Source: Candidatus Contendibacter sp. (GTDB taxonomy: Bacteria; Pseudomonadota; Gammaproteobacteria; Competibacterales; Competibacteraceae). From it: a stretch of 64,000 bases of DNA. Under the pieces are notes generated by a model. That model ran no database searches. It had not been told where the DNA came from and was given only the letters and a program-made list of their open reading frames with translations. The translations under genes were made by a program, and so were the position numbers. Location of the stretch: assembly GCA_029624675.1 (NCBI GenBank), contig JARSSP010000031.1, positions 1-64,000 of the forward strand, given 5' to 3'. Of the stretch, positions 1-7,779 are shown one piece after another. Each line of letters opens with the position of its first letter. Position 1 is the stretch's first letter.

Positions 1-2
1 GG

Positions 3-158
3 GAACTGCGGCGGCGCGGGGTGAGCGTGCGCGAAGCATGGAACACCAGCAAGTCCGCCCACGGGCCATGGCGATTGTCGAAAACACCCGCCCTGGCTTT
101 GGCATTACCATTGCGCTATTTCGAGACCCTGGGAGTACCGAGCCTTGCCGCACGGTAA
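3..158 (+). CDS. Group II intron reverse transcriptase/maturase, C-terminal end (partial)
   Basis: Only the last 51 codons lie in the window; the 5' part is off the edge. The frame opens ELRRRGVSVREAW and contains GPWRLSKTPALALAL followed by RYFETLGVPSL, the pattern that closes group IIC-type maturases. The protein would splice its host intron and drive retrohoming. It runs directly into the intron's structural 3' end, as expected for an open reading frame in domain IV. Family assignment is from motif memory, and intron class (IIC) is likely rather than proven. The upstream window should hold the RT palm with a YADD motif. Confidence 0.7.
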   Translation, partial: ELRRRGVSVREAWNTSKSAHGPWRLSKTPALALALPLRYFETLGVPSLAAR

Positions 159-171
159 GAATTCAATCCAT

Positions 172-246
172 CGAACCGCCGGATACGTGACCCGTTCGTC
201 CGGTGGTGTGGGAGGGAGGAGCCGTGAGGCTTCTTCCTATCCCGAT
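172..246 (+). ncRNA. Group II intron domains V-VI (intron 3' end)
   Basis: An ACCGCCGGA arm pairs with TCCGGTGGT around a short ACG/CGT inner stem (domain V). A second hairpin then pairs GGGAGGGAGGAGCC with GGCTTCTTCCTATCCC around a GTGA loop and leaves an unpaired A near its 3' side, as expected for the domain VI branch point. The intron probably ends at CCCGAT (241-246), and the 3' exon begins TTGGGCAG. Domains I-IV are outside the window. Confidence 0.65.
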
Positions 247-339
247 TGGGCAGCTTCTTGGTCAAACGTCATGTGCATCGAAGAAGCGAGTCGTCAAGCA
301 CGTTGCTTTTAAGGCGGTATTTTTCAATGGGGGAAACAA

Positions 340-1383
340 ATGAAAACGAAACTTCAATTTTCACTCGCCATAACCATTGTTTTTCTCTTGCTCTCCGGTA
401 CAGCTTTTCTGCCGATTAGAGTGATCGCCCAAGAAGTAAAGTATGTTGGCATGTGTAATGCGTCAGCGGCAGTTGCACTTGATACTAAAAAATTCATAGT
501 GGCTGATGATGAAGACAATATATTACGAATTTATGATAAGAATATGACGGCTAAGCCGTTACAAACATTATCACTTTCAAAGCTCTTTCCAGGGGAAATC
601 CAAGATGGAGATGACCTGGAGATTGACTTGGAAGGTGCCGCAGTGTTGGGAGATAAGATTTTCTGGATTGGCTCACATAGTACAAGTAAAAAGGGAAAAT
701 CCAGACTAGCGCGTCATCGTTTGTTTGCATTGCAAATCAAACCTGATGCCGGTGGGGAATTCGTTACTACACGAGTGGGAAAAATTTATGCAACACTGGT
801 GGCAGATCTTGAGAAGGATACTCGGTTCAAGAAGTATAAGATTCACGAGGCAAAGACAATCGCACCGAAAGATATTGGCGGTTTGAGCATTGAGGGACTC
901 GCCGCCACGCCCGAGGGAACGTTACTGATTGGCTTTCGCAACCCTCTAAGTGAGGGCAAAGTTGAAAATGGTCGACTTGTTGGCGGCAAAGCTTTGCTTG
1001 TGACGCTTCTCAATCCGTTAGAAGTCATCGGCGGTAAGGAAGCAAGGTTTGATAATCCGATTGACTTGGATCTGGATGGCTACGGCATTCGGAGTATTGA
1101 GTCACGTAACAAAAACGAATATCTCATCGTTGCTGGACCCTATCACGAAAACCTGAGGACAGAAGGTCAAAAGCGTGAAGAATCACGTCTCTACCTCTCG
1201 TCAGACAAGTGGTCAGACAAGCCTAGATGGCTCGAAAAGATTAAGATAAACGATCTCAACGTAGAAGCTGCCTTTTTCTACCCGAAAGATGGTGAGAAGT
1301 ACGTTCAACTGCTTAGTGATGATGGCAAGTCAAGCTGCAATAACAGCTTTCGTAGCCGGGCAGAGATGGTAGAAACGCGCTAG
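340..1383 (+). CDS. DUF3616 family secreted protein
   Basis: A 347-residue protein with an N-terminal hydrophobic signal segment (about residues 8-30), so probably exported. The body alternates acidic loops and beta-strand-like stretches (GDDLEIDLEGAAVLGDKIFWIGSHS, LSIEGLAATPEGTLLIGFRNP), which I recognise as DUF3616, a beta-propeller-like family of unknown function. The start is an ATG after a GGGG-rich stretch. Base composition is clearly more AT-rich than the core genes, which fits acquisition by transfer. It is followed ten bases after its stop by an attC-like site, so I read it as a captured cassette. Function is not known. Confidence 0.7.
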   Translation: MKTKLQFSLAITIVFLLLSGTAFLPIRVIAQEVKYVGMCNASAAVALDTKKFIVADDEDNILRIYDKNMTAKPLQTLSLSKLFPGEIQDGDDLEIDLEGAAVLGDKIFWIGSHSTSKKGKSRLARHRLFALQIKPDAGGEFVTTRVGKIYATLVADLEKDTRFKKYKIHEAKTIAPKDIGGLSIEGLAATPEGTLLIGFRNPLSEGKVENGRLVGGKALLVTLLNPLEVIGGKEARFDNPIDLDLDGYGIRSIESRNKNEYLIVAGPYHENLRTEGQKREESRLYLSSDKWSDKPRWLEKIKINDLNVEAAFFYPKDGEKYVQLLSDDGKSSCNNSFRSRAEMVETR

Positions 1384-1392
1384 CAAACCAGA

Positions 1393-1495
1393 GCCCAACG
1401 AGTCATGTGAGCCGATTGCGAGTTAGCTTGTTTCTCCTCGTAAAATTGGATGATTTCTGCGTTGTCTGTACGGCGGCTCAATCCCAGCGTTGGGA
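1393..1495 (+). other. attC-like recombination site 1
   Basis: GCCCAAC (1393-1399, R'' consensus RYYYAAC) lies just after the preceding stop and is matched by GTTGGGA (1489-1495, R'), one base off the exact complement. Internal arms TGAGCCG (1408-1414) and CGGCTCA (1474-1480) pair perfectly, giving the imperfect hairpin layout of a cassette attC site. The length of about 103 bases is within the usual range. Confidence 0.55.
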
Positions 1496-1530
1496 ATCAA
1501 TTGATATTATTATCGATGGGGTGTGGATCA

Positions 1531-2199
1531 ATGAAAATCGTGAGTTTCTCGCTAGAGCAAGGGGACAAGTACTTCGGGAAAATTGATGGCACCCGGTTTT
1601 TTATCGGCCGTCGAGTTTCTTTCGAAGGAGGTAAAGGGCTGATGAACGTCAGTGGCACGTCAGCACAGAAATATGACCGAGCGGCATTCCGACCAATCTA
1701 CGGCTTTTGGGCGGATTTTATTCACCCGACTGCGATGGTTGAGGGGGCGCTTTACCACACCCTGAATACGTATGATCGTGCTCACTTCACGTTCTCGTTT
1801 CTCCAATACGCCGCGCATGTTCCCAACGGCGACTTTATTGTGTACCTGCGCGCTCTCTTGCGCCTCCCTCTTGCCCGAGAGTATTTCCCAGATTTGGTCC
1901 TGCATAACAATCGTGTATGTCGTGTCACGGACGATGGCGTCATGGCTTTGGAGTCGGATACGTCGACGGTGCTCCTCCTCGATTATCTCAACCCCTCGCT
2001 GAAAGAGATCGAAGATACTGAGGTAATTCAGGCTGCGAAGTTCATTCATTGGGCGCAGAACGATCCTGCCCATAGGCAGGCGCAAATTGAGGTTGGCATA
2101 ACACATTTCAAAACTGAACGACCACCAGCTAAAGCTGGTGGGTTCTGCGCCGGGTGCAGAGGACTAAAAGTCCACCCATCAATGCACCCGGCGCTTTAA
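1531..2199 (+). CDS. Hypothetical protein, 3' end altered by palindromic insertion
   Basis: About 222 residues from the ATG at 1531 (another ATG at 1516 is possible). Both starts lie just downstream of attC-like site 1, as expected for a cassette gene; starting at 1450 would place codons inside that site. No family is recognised. It contains aromatic-rich stretches such as FIGRRVSFEGGKG and RPIYGFWADFIHPTAM and no obvious signal peptide or membrane segment. The last 25 or so codons (from ERPPAKAGG) are read through the hairpins of an IS200/IS605-like palindromic element, so the natural C terminus has probably been replaced. Confidence 0.5.
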   Translation: MKIVSFSLEQGDKYFGKIDGTRFFIGRRVSFEGGKGLMNVSGTSAQKYDRAAFRPIYGFWADFIHPTAMVEGALYHTLNTYDRAHFTFSFLQYAAHVPNGDFIVYLRALLRLPLAREYFPDLVLHNNRVCRVTDDGVMALESDTSTVLLLDYLNPSLKEIEDTEVIQAAKFIHWAQNDPAHRQAQIEVGITHFKTERPPAKAGGFCAGCRGLKVHPSMHPAL

Positions 2200-2308
2200 A
2201 AACATGACGATTGCAACAATAGCATCCGGCACTCAATTAAGACCAATTTAGAGCGCATCGGAATCTGCTTGGAGAGTCGTAGCTGAAAGCTGACCGGCTA
2301 AAGCCGGT
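2122..2308. repeat. IS200/IS605-type palindromic element (non-autonomous remnant)
   Basis: Three hairpins in 190 bases. First, CCACCAGCT/AGCTGGTGG (2122-2141) with an AA loop. Second, a nested hairpin with perfect 12-base arms (2147-2158 and 2183-2194) enclosing GGACT/AGTCC. Third, ACCGGCT/AGCCGGT (2293-2308). The CxCCxGCTAAAGCxGGxGG style is typical of the subterminal hairpins recognised by Y1 transposases, and here no tnpA or tnpB lies between them. It looks like a deletion derivative or a PATE-like element. Confidence 0.5.
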
Positions 2309-2335
2309 GGTTTTAACCTTGGATATTGAAATAAA

Positions 2336-2611
2336 ATGAGCCAGTACGCGAATCAGTACGAGCTCAATAGAGTGGACGATGCCGTCTGTTTGGTCGTTGC
2401 GGACATCCGTCACCAGGGCCGCGCGAAGAGCCCGGCCATCATTGCTGCTCTCAATAGTTCTAAGCCACTAGAAGCGCTCTTAAATATTGGGGAGCCGAAG
2501 TATCACGAGCGCTTGGTGGGGTTGCGTCGTGAAATCAAGAACCTGACGGCTGAAGGCACGCTGGGAACACACAAGTACAGCATCACACACAAGGACTTTG
2601 TTGCAAACTAA
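2336..2611 (+). CDS. Hypothetical protein (91 aa)
   Basis: A small soluble protein of 91 residues with predicted helices (VDDAVCLVVADIRHQG, YHERLVGLRREIKNLTAEG) and no signal peptide, membrane segment or recognisable domain. The C-terminal half could be a winged-helix-like fold, but that is a guess. No convincing ribosome-binding site precedes the ATG. Its stop is followed at once by the GCTCAAC half of an attC-like site, the arrangement of a gene cassette, and this context is the main reason to believe it. Confidence 0.45.
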   Translation: MSQYANQYELNRVDDAVCLVVADIRHQGRAKSPAIIAALNSSKPLEALLNIGEPKYHERLVGLRREIKNLTAEGTLGTHKYSITHKDFVAN

Positions 2612-2612
2612 T

Positions 2613-2642
2613 GCTCAACAAGGCTGAGTTTTAGCGTTGGGT
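2613..2642 (+). other. attC-like site 2 (unusually short)
   Basis: GCTCAAC (2613-2619) and GTTGGGT (2636-2642) match R'' and R' and can pair with two G-T wobbles, but only 16 bases separate them. Known active attC sites are roughly 55 bases or longer, so this may be an internally deleted site. It sits exactly between two co-oriented genes. Confidence 0.35.
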
Positions 2643-2659
2643 CTAACTGGCCAGGAGAG

Positions 2660-3112
2660 TTGGAGCTTTATCCGACTTTTCGTGCACGTCTTGAGCAGGT
2701 GATCGTTGCGCTGGAATCAAAGGCGATTTGCCCTCGCATTCAAGATGCGAGGCGGTCTCCAGCCGACCAAGAGAAGGCATTCAGGAGCGGGCATTCAAAG
2801 CTCTTGTTCGGCTTCCATAATGTTACAGCGTCCAATGGCACTCCGGAAGCCCTTGCAGTTGACCTGCTTGATGATGACTCCCCTTTGAGCCCAAGCAAAA
2901 ATTACCTCTTGCAGCTAGCTGCTGCTGCGGAGGCAGCAGGACTTATTACTGGCATACGTTGGGGTGTACCCAAGAAGCTCATTAATGCCATTGACGCTGC
3001 GATTGCTTCACAAGATTGGGATGCCAATGTCAAGGTTGGCTGGGACCCAACGCATGTCCAACCAACTGACGTTACCGTTGCCCAGGCAAAAGCTGGCAAA
3101 AGGCCGGCATAG
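2660..3112 (+). CDS. M15-like zinc peptidase (phage endolysin/D,D-peptidase type)
   Basis: 150 residues from a TTG codon; the first residues are MELYPTFRARLEQV. An early QDARRSPADQEKAF stretch resembles the substrate-side motif of VanY/Ply500-like enzymes. The zinc-ligand pattern is spread over FHN (about residue 52), EALAVDLLDDD and a late WDPTHVQ. This reads as a divergent M15 peptidase that would cleave peptidoglycan stem peptides. It lacks an export signal and an obvious cell-wall-binding domain. The classical SxHxxGxAxD motif is only loosely kept, so activity is uncertain. It lies between two attC-like sites. Confidence 0.55.
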   Translation: MELYPTFRARLEQVIVALESKAICPRIQDARRSPADQEKAFRSGHSKLLFGFHNVTASNGTPEALAVDLLDDDSPLSPSKNYLLQLAAAAEAAGLITGIRWGVPKKLINAIDAAIASQDWDANVKVGWDPTHVQPTDVTVAQAKAGKRPA

Positions 3113-3115
3113 ATG

Positions 3116-3203
3116 GCCCAACAAGGGCCTGGAGTTGACTGCCTCCAGCGTCCGCTCGTGCCTCGCTCCCGCTTCCGGCAGCAGCTCAGACCTGGCGTTG
3201 ATG
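3116..3203 (+). other. attC-like recombination site 3
   Basis: GCCCAACAA begins four bases after the preceding stop and TGGCGTTGATG closes the site (R' 3197-3203; one position departs from GTTRRRY). Internal GGCCTGGAG and AGACCTGGC stretches can form the inner arms. The overall look, GCCCAACAAGGGCCTGGAG to CCTGGCGTTGATG, is that of proteobacterial cassette ends. Confidence 0.55.
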
Positions 3204-3229
3204 CGACAAATACGTGAAATCGAACTTCG

Positions 3230-6200
3230 ATGACTGCGAACTCATCTAGAGGCTCGGAGTGGAGAAAGTGGGATATCCACCTCCACGCGCCCGGAACGAA
3301 GCAGAACGATCAGTTCCGCGCGCCGGCTGGCACCGACATATGGGATGAGTATTGCCGAAGGTTGCATGAGTCCGATGTGCAGGCGTTCGGTATCACGGAT
3401 TACTTCTCCGCCGATTGCTACTTTAATGCCGTCGCCGAATACCGGAAGCGGTATCGTGAATGTCCGAAAATCTTCTTCCCCAACGTCGAGCTGCGGACCA
3501 ACTACGTCGTCAACAAGGCTGGAGAGGAAGTCAATGTCCATCTGATTTTCAACCCGTTCCAGCCCGACCACGAGAGCCGCATCAAGTCCTTTCTCGGCGC
3601 GCTCAAGATTACGAGAACCGATCCCTCAGGCCGCAATGTCAAGGCCAGCGAACTTACGCGGACGGGCGACTTCGAGTCAGCGACGACGACGCGTGAGTAC
3701 ATCTGGGCCGCTCTCGTTGACACCTACGGGCGCGATGCCGACCTTCTTGACCACGTCCTGATCGTCACCGCGGCGAACAATGACGGCATCCGGGCTAAAC
3801 CGGGCGTCAAGCGGAAGGCCGAAATATCGGACGAGCTGGCGAAGTTCAGCGACGCGTTCTTCGGTAATGCGCGGAACGTCGAATGGTTTCTGGGCACGTC
3901 GCAGGCCGAGGACAAGTCCGTGTACACGGAACCCAAGCCGGTGCTTTCGGGCTGCGATGCGCATTCCCTTGCCGATCTTGACGCGAAACTCGGACAGGTT
4001 GTCACGACCCCCACGGACGGCGTCGTGCTGGAGCCGACCTGGATCAAGGCCGATCTCACCTATGAAGGTCTTAAGCAGATCGTCTTCGAGCCTGCCAACC
4101 GCGTGCATATCGGGGCCGAGCCGGAGGCCGAACGCCGGGTCCGGCAGAACGGCACCCGCTACATCGAATCGCTGCATATCGACTGCATCGCCGGATACCG
4201 GACGGAACAGCACGGGGCCTGGTTCTGCGACGAGACGATCGTCCTTGGCAAGGAGCTGGTTGTGGTCATCGGCAACAAGGGGAGCGGTAAGAGCGCGGTC
4301 ACGGATGTGATCGGACTGCTCGGCAACAGCCACAACCAGGTCTCCAAGGGGCTTGCGGGCGGAAAGCCCGAAGAGCTGTTCTCGTTTCTGAACAAGGAAA
4401 AATTCCTCAAAGCCGGATGCGCGAGACATTTCGAGGCCACGCTGAACTGGCACGAAGGCGAGCCGGACAAGAAGGCGCTGGACGCGCAGACCGCGACGCA
4501 CCTGCCCGAGAAAGTCGAATACCTCCCGCAAAAGTACCTGGAGCGGATTTGCGCGAACATCGCGGATGACGAATTCCGGGCGACGCTCAACGAAGTGATC
4601 TTCCGGTATGTCAAGCCGCAGGACCAGCACGGCAAGAGCAATCTCGACGATCTCATCAAGTACCGCACCCAGCAGGCCGAGGAGGACATTGCAGGGAAGC
4701 AGCAGGAACTTCGTCAGGCCAATGCGAAGGTCGTTACCGTAGAGAAAAAACTCACCGAGGACTACCGCAAGGAACTTGAAGAGAAGATCAGGCTGAAGAA
4801 GGAGGATATCGAGGCGCACGGCAAGACCCGCCCGGAGGAAAAACCGAACCCGGAAGCGGGAACGGCGGAGCCGTCAGCGGAAACCGCGCAGGTCGATGAT
4901 CTCACGCGGGCGATCACCGAACTGTCCGGGCAGATCGAGCGGCATGAAACCGAGCAGGTTGAAACCAGTGCCGCCGCCGAACAGCTCAGGCAGCTCCGGG
5001 AGGCCATCGTCCGCGAGGCCGCGAACCTGACCGCGCTGGAAACCGAGCATGAGGCCACGCTCCGCGCAGCGGGTTTGACATTCGGGGAGATTGTCAAGCT
5101 GAGCGTCGACTTCGGCCCCCTTGACACGCTCATTGCGCAGAAAGAAGGGCGGCTGGCCGAAATCGCAGCGTTCCTACTTTCCGCCGACGAGGTCGCCGCG
5201 ATGAACGGCGATGATGACGCGGCGCTGCAAGCCGCGCGCGCCGCGGCAACGGCGGCAAGCGTTGTGTGCCGGAAGGGTGCGCTTGAGATCCAAAGGGCCG
5301 AACTCGTCGAGCGCCTCGGAAAGCCCGCGCGCGACTACCAGCAATATCTCGGGGAACTCAACCTCTGGACACACCGCGAAAAAGAGCTGCGCGGCGACGA
5401 GCAGAACCCCGGTGCCGAAACGCTCAAAGGACTTGAACGCGAACTCGAAAACGTCAACGCCGTTTACCCCGAGCGTTTGTGCACCGCCCGCGCCGAGCGG
5501 CAGCGTATCGCCAAGGAGGTCTTCAGTAGGAAACGGGGGCTGACTCAGTTCTATAACGCTGTGAAGCGCTCCATCGACACTGAGATTGCCAAGTGCCGCG
5601 AAAACCTTGGCGAATATGACATTTCCATTGAGGCTGGGTTGCGCTTTAACCCGTCCTTCCCCGACGAGTTTCTGCGGTACATCAACCAGTCGGCAGTCGG
5701 TAGCTTCCGCGGTCAGGAAGAAGGGCGCGCCATGCTGCGCGGCTTCACGGACCAGGTGAGTGACTGGGAGGATGAGGCGCAGGTCTTCGCCGCGCTTGAT
5801 GCGATCGTCGAGGCGCTGCACGCCGATAAGCGCGAGGAACCCGCGCCGCCCCGCGACGTGTTCAAGCAGATGAAAGGGCAGAAAACCGTCCAGGACCTCT
5901 ATGACTATCTCTTTGGCTTCGACTACCTTCGCACAAAGTACGATCTCAAGATCGATGGCAAGGATCTGAGCGAACTCTCGCCCGGAGAACGCGGGGGGCT
6001 TCTCCTGATCTTCTATCTCATGCTCGACCGGCAAGAAATCCCGCTGGTGATCGACCAGCCGGAAGATAACCTCGGCAACAAGAGCGTTTACGAAGTTCTG
6101 GTCACGTTCATTAAGCAGGCAAAAAAGCGGCGCCAGATTATCCTCGTGACCCACAATCCCAATCTCGCCGTCGTCGCGGATGCCGAGCAAATCGTCCATG

Positions 6201-6364
6201 TCTCTATTGACAAGAAGGATGGCCGGCACGACTTCGACTTCTTTTCCGGAGGGATCGAAGACCCACGCATCAATGAGACCGTCGTGGACATTCTCGAAGG
6301 TACTCTTCCTGCGTTCGACAATCGCCGGTTGAAGTACCGAAGGTCGAATCGACGTGGGAGGTAG
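3230..6364 (+). CDS. TrlF-type PHP phosphoesterase fused to SMC-like ATPase
   Basis: A 1044-residue protein. The N terminus carries a PHP-type metal site (WDIHLH, H17 and H19; then GITDY and NVELR), suggesting a phosphoesterase or nuclease active site. A Walker A motif GNKGSGKS spans residues 348-355, followed by a long charged coiled coil (about 480-760). The C terminus has an ABC-type signature LSPGERG (from 916), Walker B ending in D942 (LVIDQPEDN) and an H-loop LVTHNPN. This split-ATPase layout is that of SMC/RecF proteins and matches what databases call TrlF family AAA-like ATPase. The role is unproven; large PHP/SMC fusions usually travel with mobile or defence genes, as here. At 3.1 kb it is very large for a gene cassette and richer in GC than the upstream cassette genes. 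Confidence 0.75.
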   Translation: MTANSSRGSEWRKWDIHLHAPGTKQNDQFRAPAGTDIWDEYCRRLHESDVQAFGITDYFSADCYFNAVAEYRKRYRECPKIFFPNVELRTNYVVNKAGEEVNVHLIFNPFQPDHESRIKSFLGALKITRTDPSGRNVKASELTRTGDFESATTTREYIWAALVDTYGRDADLLDHVLIVTAANNDGIRAKPGVKRKAEISDELAKFSDAFFGNARNVEWFLGTSQAEDKSVYTEPKPVLSGCDAHSLADLDAKLGQVVTTPTDGVVLEPTWIKADLTYEGLKQIVFEPANRVHIGAEPEAERRVRQNGTRYIESLHIDCIAGYRTEQHGAWFCDETIVLGKELVVVIGNKGSGKSAVTDVIGLLGNSHNQVSKGLAGGKPEELFSFLNKEKFLKAGCARHFEATLNWHEGEPDKKALDAQTATHLPEKVEYLPQKYLERICANIADDEFRATLNEVIFRYVKPQDQHGKSNLDDLIKYRTQQAEEDIAGKQQELRQANAKVVTVEKKLTEDYRKELEEKIRLKKEDIEAHGKTRPEEKPNPEAGTAEPSAETAQVDDLTRAITELSGQIERHETEQVETSAAAEQLRQLREAIVREAANLTALETEHEATLRAAGLTFGEIVKLSVDFGPLDTLIAQKEGRLAEIAAFLLSADEVAAMNGDDDAALQAARAAATAASVVCRKGALEIQRAELVERLGKPARDYQQYLGELNLWTHREKELRGDEQNPGAETLKGLERELENVNAVYPERLCTARAERQRIAKEVFSRKRGLTQFYNAVKRSIDTEIAKCRENLGEYDISIEAGLRFNPSFPDEFLRYINQSAVGSFRGQEEGRAMLRGFTDQVSDWEDEAQVFAALDAIVEALHADKREEPAPPRDVFKQMKGQKTVQDLYDYLFGFDYLRTKYDLKIDGKDLSELSPGERGGLLLIFYLMLDRQEIPLVIDQPEDNLGNKSVYEVLVTFIKQAKKRRQIILVTHNPNLAVVADAEQIVHVSIDKKDGRHDFDFFSGGIEDPRINETVVDILEGTLPAFDNRRLKYRRSNRRGR

Positions 6365-6429
6365 ACTTCAGTGCATGATCTCGCCGCCTGGCGCCGTTGG
6401 AGTCATCGTCCGTGTCACAGGAAGAGGTC

Positions 6430-6493
6430 ACATAACAACCGGTTACAGTGGACTGACCGCCGCGCGGCCTGCCGCTGAACCGCCCCATTAGGC
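6430..6493 (+). other. attC-like site 4 (degenerate)
   Basis: ACATAACAACCGG (from 6430) and CCCATTAGGCCGC (R'-like ATTAGGC 6487-6493) flank GC-rich arms CCGCCGCGCGG and CCGCTGAACCG. Both outer boxes depart from consensus, but spacing and position between two genes fit a worn attC. Confidence 0.35.
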
Positions 6494-6529
6494 CGCAACC
6501 TTCGCGCGCGACCTTGAAGGAGGGAACCA

Positions 6530-7078
6530 ATGGGTACCTGGGGAAACGGGCTACTGGAGAATGATTCAGCTTTAGATCTCTGGGAGATCCTAGTCGCCGC
6601 CCGTAGTGAAGTCGGGATCCAAAGAGCATTCGAGCATGTCTTTCAGGAGTACGACAGATTCGAGAGGGCAGTGGCGTCAGGCACCAACTTCGCGACGCTG
6701 AGCGCTGACGAAGTTGAGCAGAGGATCGCGGAGGCCAAGGCAACGCCTGGAAATGACAACAAGCACTGGAAGGAGTTCGAGGAAGTCTTGCGCGAGACCT
6801 ACTCGGAAGCGATTGAATGGGCAGGCACTCGAGAGGCAGATCAAGTCTTGGCGGCAGCATTGATCCTGCACGCTCTTGTCACGCGTAGCTTTCTCGACCG
6901 AGCGTGGGGCGCTCCTTCAGCCTCTCGCCTTATCGCTTTTACGCCAGCCGAAGCCTTGTTGTACAAGGCGCGGGCTGCCTTAAAGCGCATCGCGACCAAT
7001 CCTGCCAAGCGCAAGGAGTCAAGAGGTTGGACAAAACGGGTCGCTCGAACTTTGGAGGCGCTCGGCACCCAAGAGTGA
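6530..7078 (+). CDS. DUF4259 domain protein
   Basis: 182 residues beginning MGTWGNGLLENDSALDLWEIL, the start that defines DUF4259, a small family of unknown function common in accessory DNA. An AAGGAGG-like ribosome-binding site lies eight bases upstream. The rest is helical and soluble, with a basic C terminus (NPAKRKESRGWTKRV). No catalytic motif is visible. It sits between two attC-like sites, and the GCCTAACAA following its stop is a textbook cassette-end start. Confidence 0.7.
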   Translation: MGTWGNGLLENDSALDLWEILVAARSEVGIQRAFEHVFQEYDRFERAVASGTNFATLSADEVEQRIAEAKATPGNDNKHWKEFEEVLRETYSEAIEWAGTREADQVLAAALILHALVTRSFLDRAWGAPSASRLIAFTPAEALLYKARAALKRIATNPAKRKESRGWTKRVARTLEALGTQE

Positions 7079-7082
7079 CGCG

Positions 7083-7150
7083 GCCTAACAAGTCACTCAA
7101 AAGAACCTCCACCGGCAAGGCGCTTGGCCCCGCAGCGCCACGCTCCTTCT
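7083..7150 (+). other. attC-like half site 5 (3' boundary of cassette array)
   Basis: GCCTAACAAGTCACTCAA (7083 onward) matches an R''-L'' half exactly, and GGCGCTTGG/GCAGCGCC follow as inner arms, but no GTTRRRY box is found downstream. It appears to be truncated where the array meets the SecB-like gene and recombinase remnant. Confidence 0.45.
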
Positions 7151-7243
7151 GATCGGACCCGCAACGCCTCCCGTCCTTCCGCAAGGCGGGCGGGGCCGGC
7201 CATCCCGTTCCCTTCCCAGAACCTCACCTCGCGGACGGTCAGG

Positions 7244-7669
7244 TTAAGTTTCCGATTCGCTGGAGGGGGGAATCGCCGACAAATTCAGCGGGATCGGACC
7301 CAACATGAAGGTGCCCCACGGGGCGCGAGAAGTCAGCGTTGCCAGTCGCTCGCGGATCGCCCCGACGAGCAGGTTGATACCGACACCGGCGGCTTGGGCA
7401 CGCGACTGATCGGTCATTTCCAAAGACGTGGACAGTGCGGCGAACGCGCTGATCGTGAAAAAATAAGGCGGATTTTCGCTTTGAGATTCGTCCACCGCGA
7501 TGGAGGCTTCGACTCCGACCGCTTCCGGACGCCCCTCTATCGCCACGATCTGGAACGATGGGCTCAGGTGGACATGGGGACGAACCCCGTTCGGATCGTG
7601 CGCCGGATTGGCCCGCACTTCCTGGTGCGGGAAAAAATAGTTATCAAGCCGCCAAGGGTCGTTGTCCAT
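7244..7669 (-). CDS. SecB-like chaperone
   Basis: 141 residues starting MDNDPWRLDNYFF. The pattern of a YFFPHQEVRANPxxDP strand, a long beta region (FQIVAIEGRPEAVGVEASI) and the closing INLLVGAIRERLATLTSRAPWG followed by a GPIPLN strand is that of the SecB family; the last helix-strand is where SecB carries its ARNxFP-like stretch. A SecB-type protein would hold unfolded clients, and divergent SecB-like proteins also act as chaperones for toxin-antitoxin pairs. No toxin or antitoxin gene adjoins it here. It is on the opposite strand to everything around it. The start was chosen because upstream codons look non-coding. Confidence 0.6.
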   Translation of the reverse strand: MDNDPWRLDNYFFPHQEVRANPAHDPNGVRPHVHLSPSFQIVAIEGRPEAVGVEASIAVDESQSENPPYFFTISAFAALSTSLEMTDQSRAQAAGVGINLLVGAIRERLATLTSRAPWGTFMLGPIPLNLSAIPPSSESET

Positions 7670-7779
7670 GATGGGGGTTCCGTGCGGCGTGGGCCCAATC
7701 GAGCGCGGCCGATTCGGGGGCGCTTTTCTTGCCGAGAATATCGAACTATCGCACGCTGGCGGTTTGCGGCGCGATGTGG

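Noticed and set aside
2613..2642. Short attC-like site taken as fully functional
   Set aside because: The boxes are good but 30 bases is far below known functional attC lengths, so it is listed only with low confidence.
3677..4819. Long minus-strand open frame (380 codons) opposite the TrlF-type gene, and another at 5174-6229
   Set aside because: Both lie wholly opposite a protein with intact PHP, Walker and signature motifs; their translations are low-information Leu/Arg/Val-rich, typical of GC-rich antisense frames.
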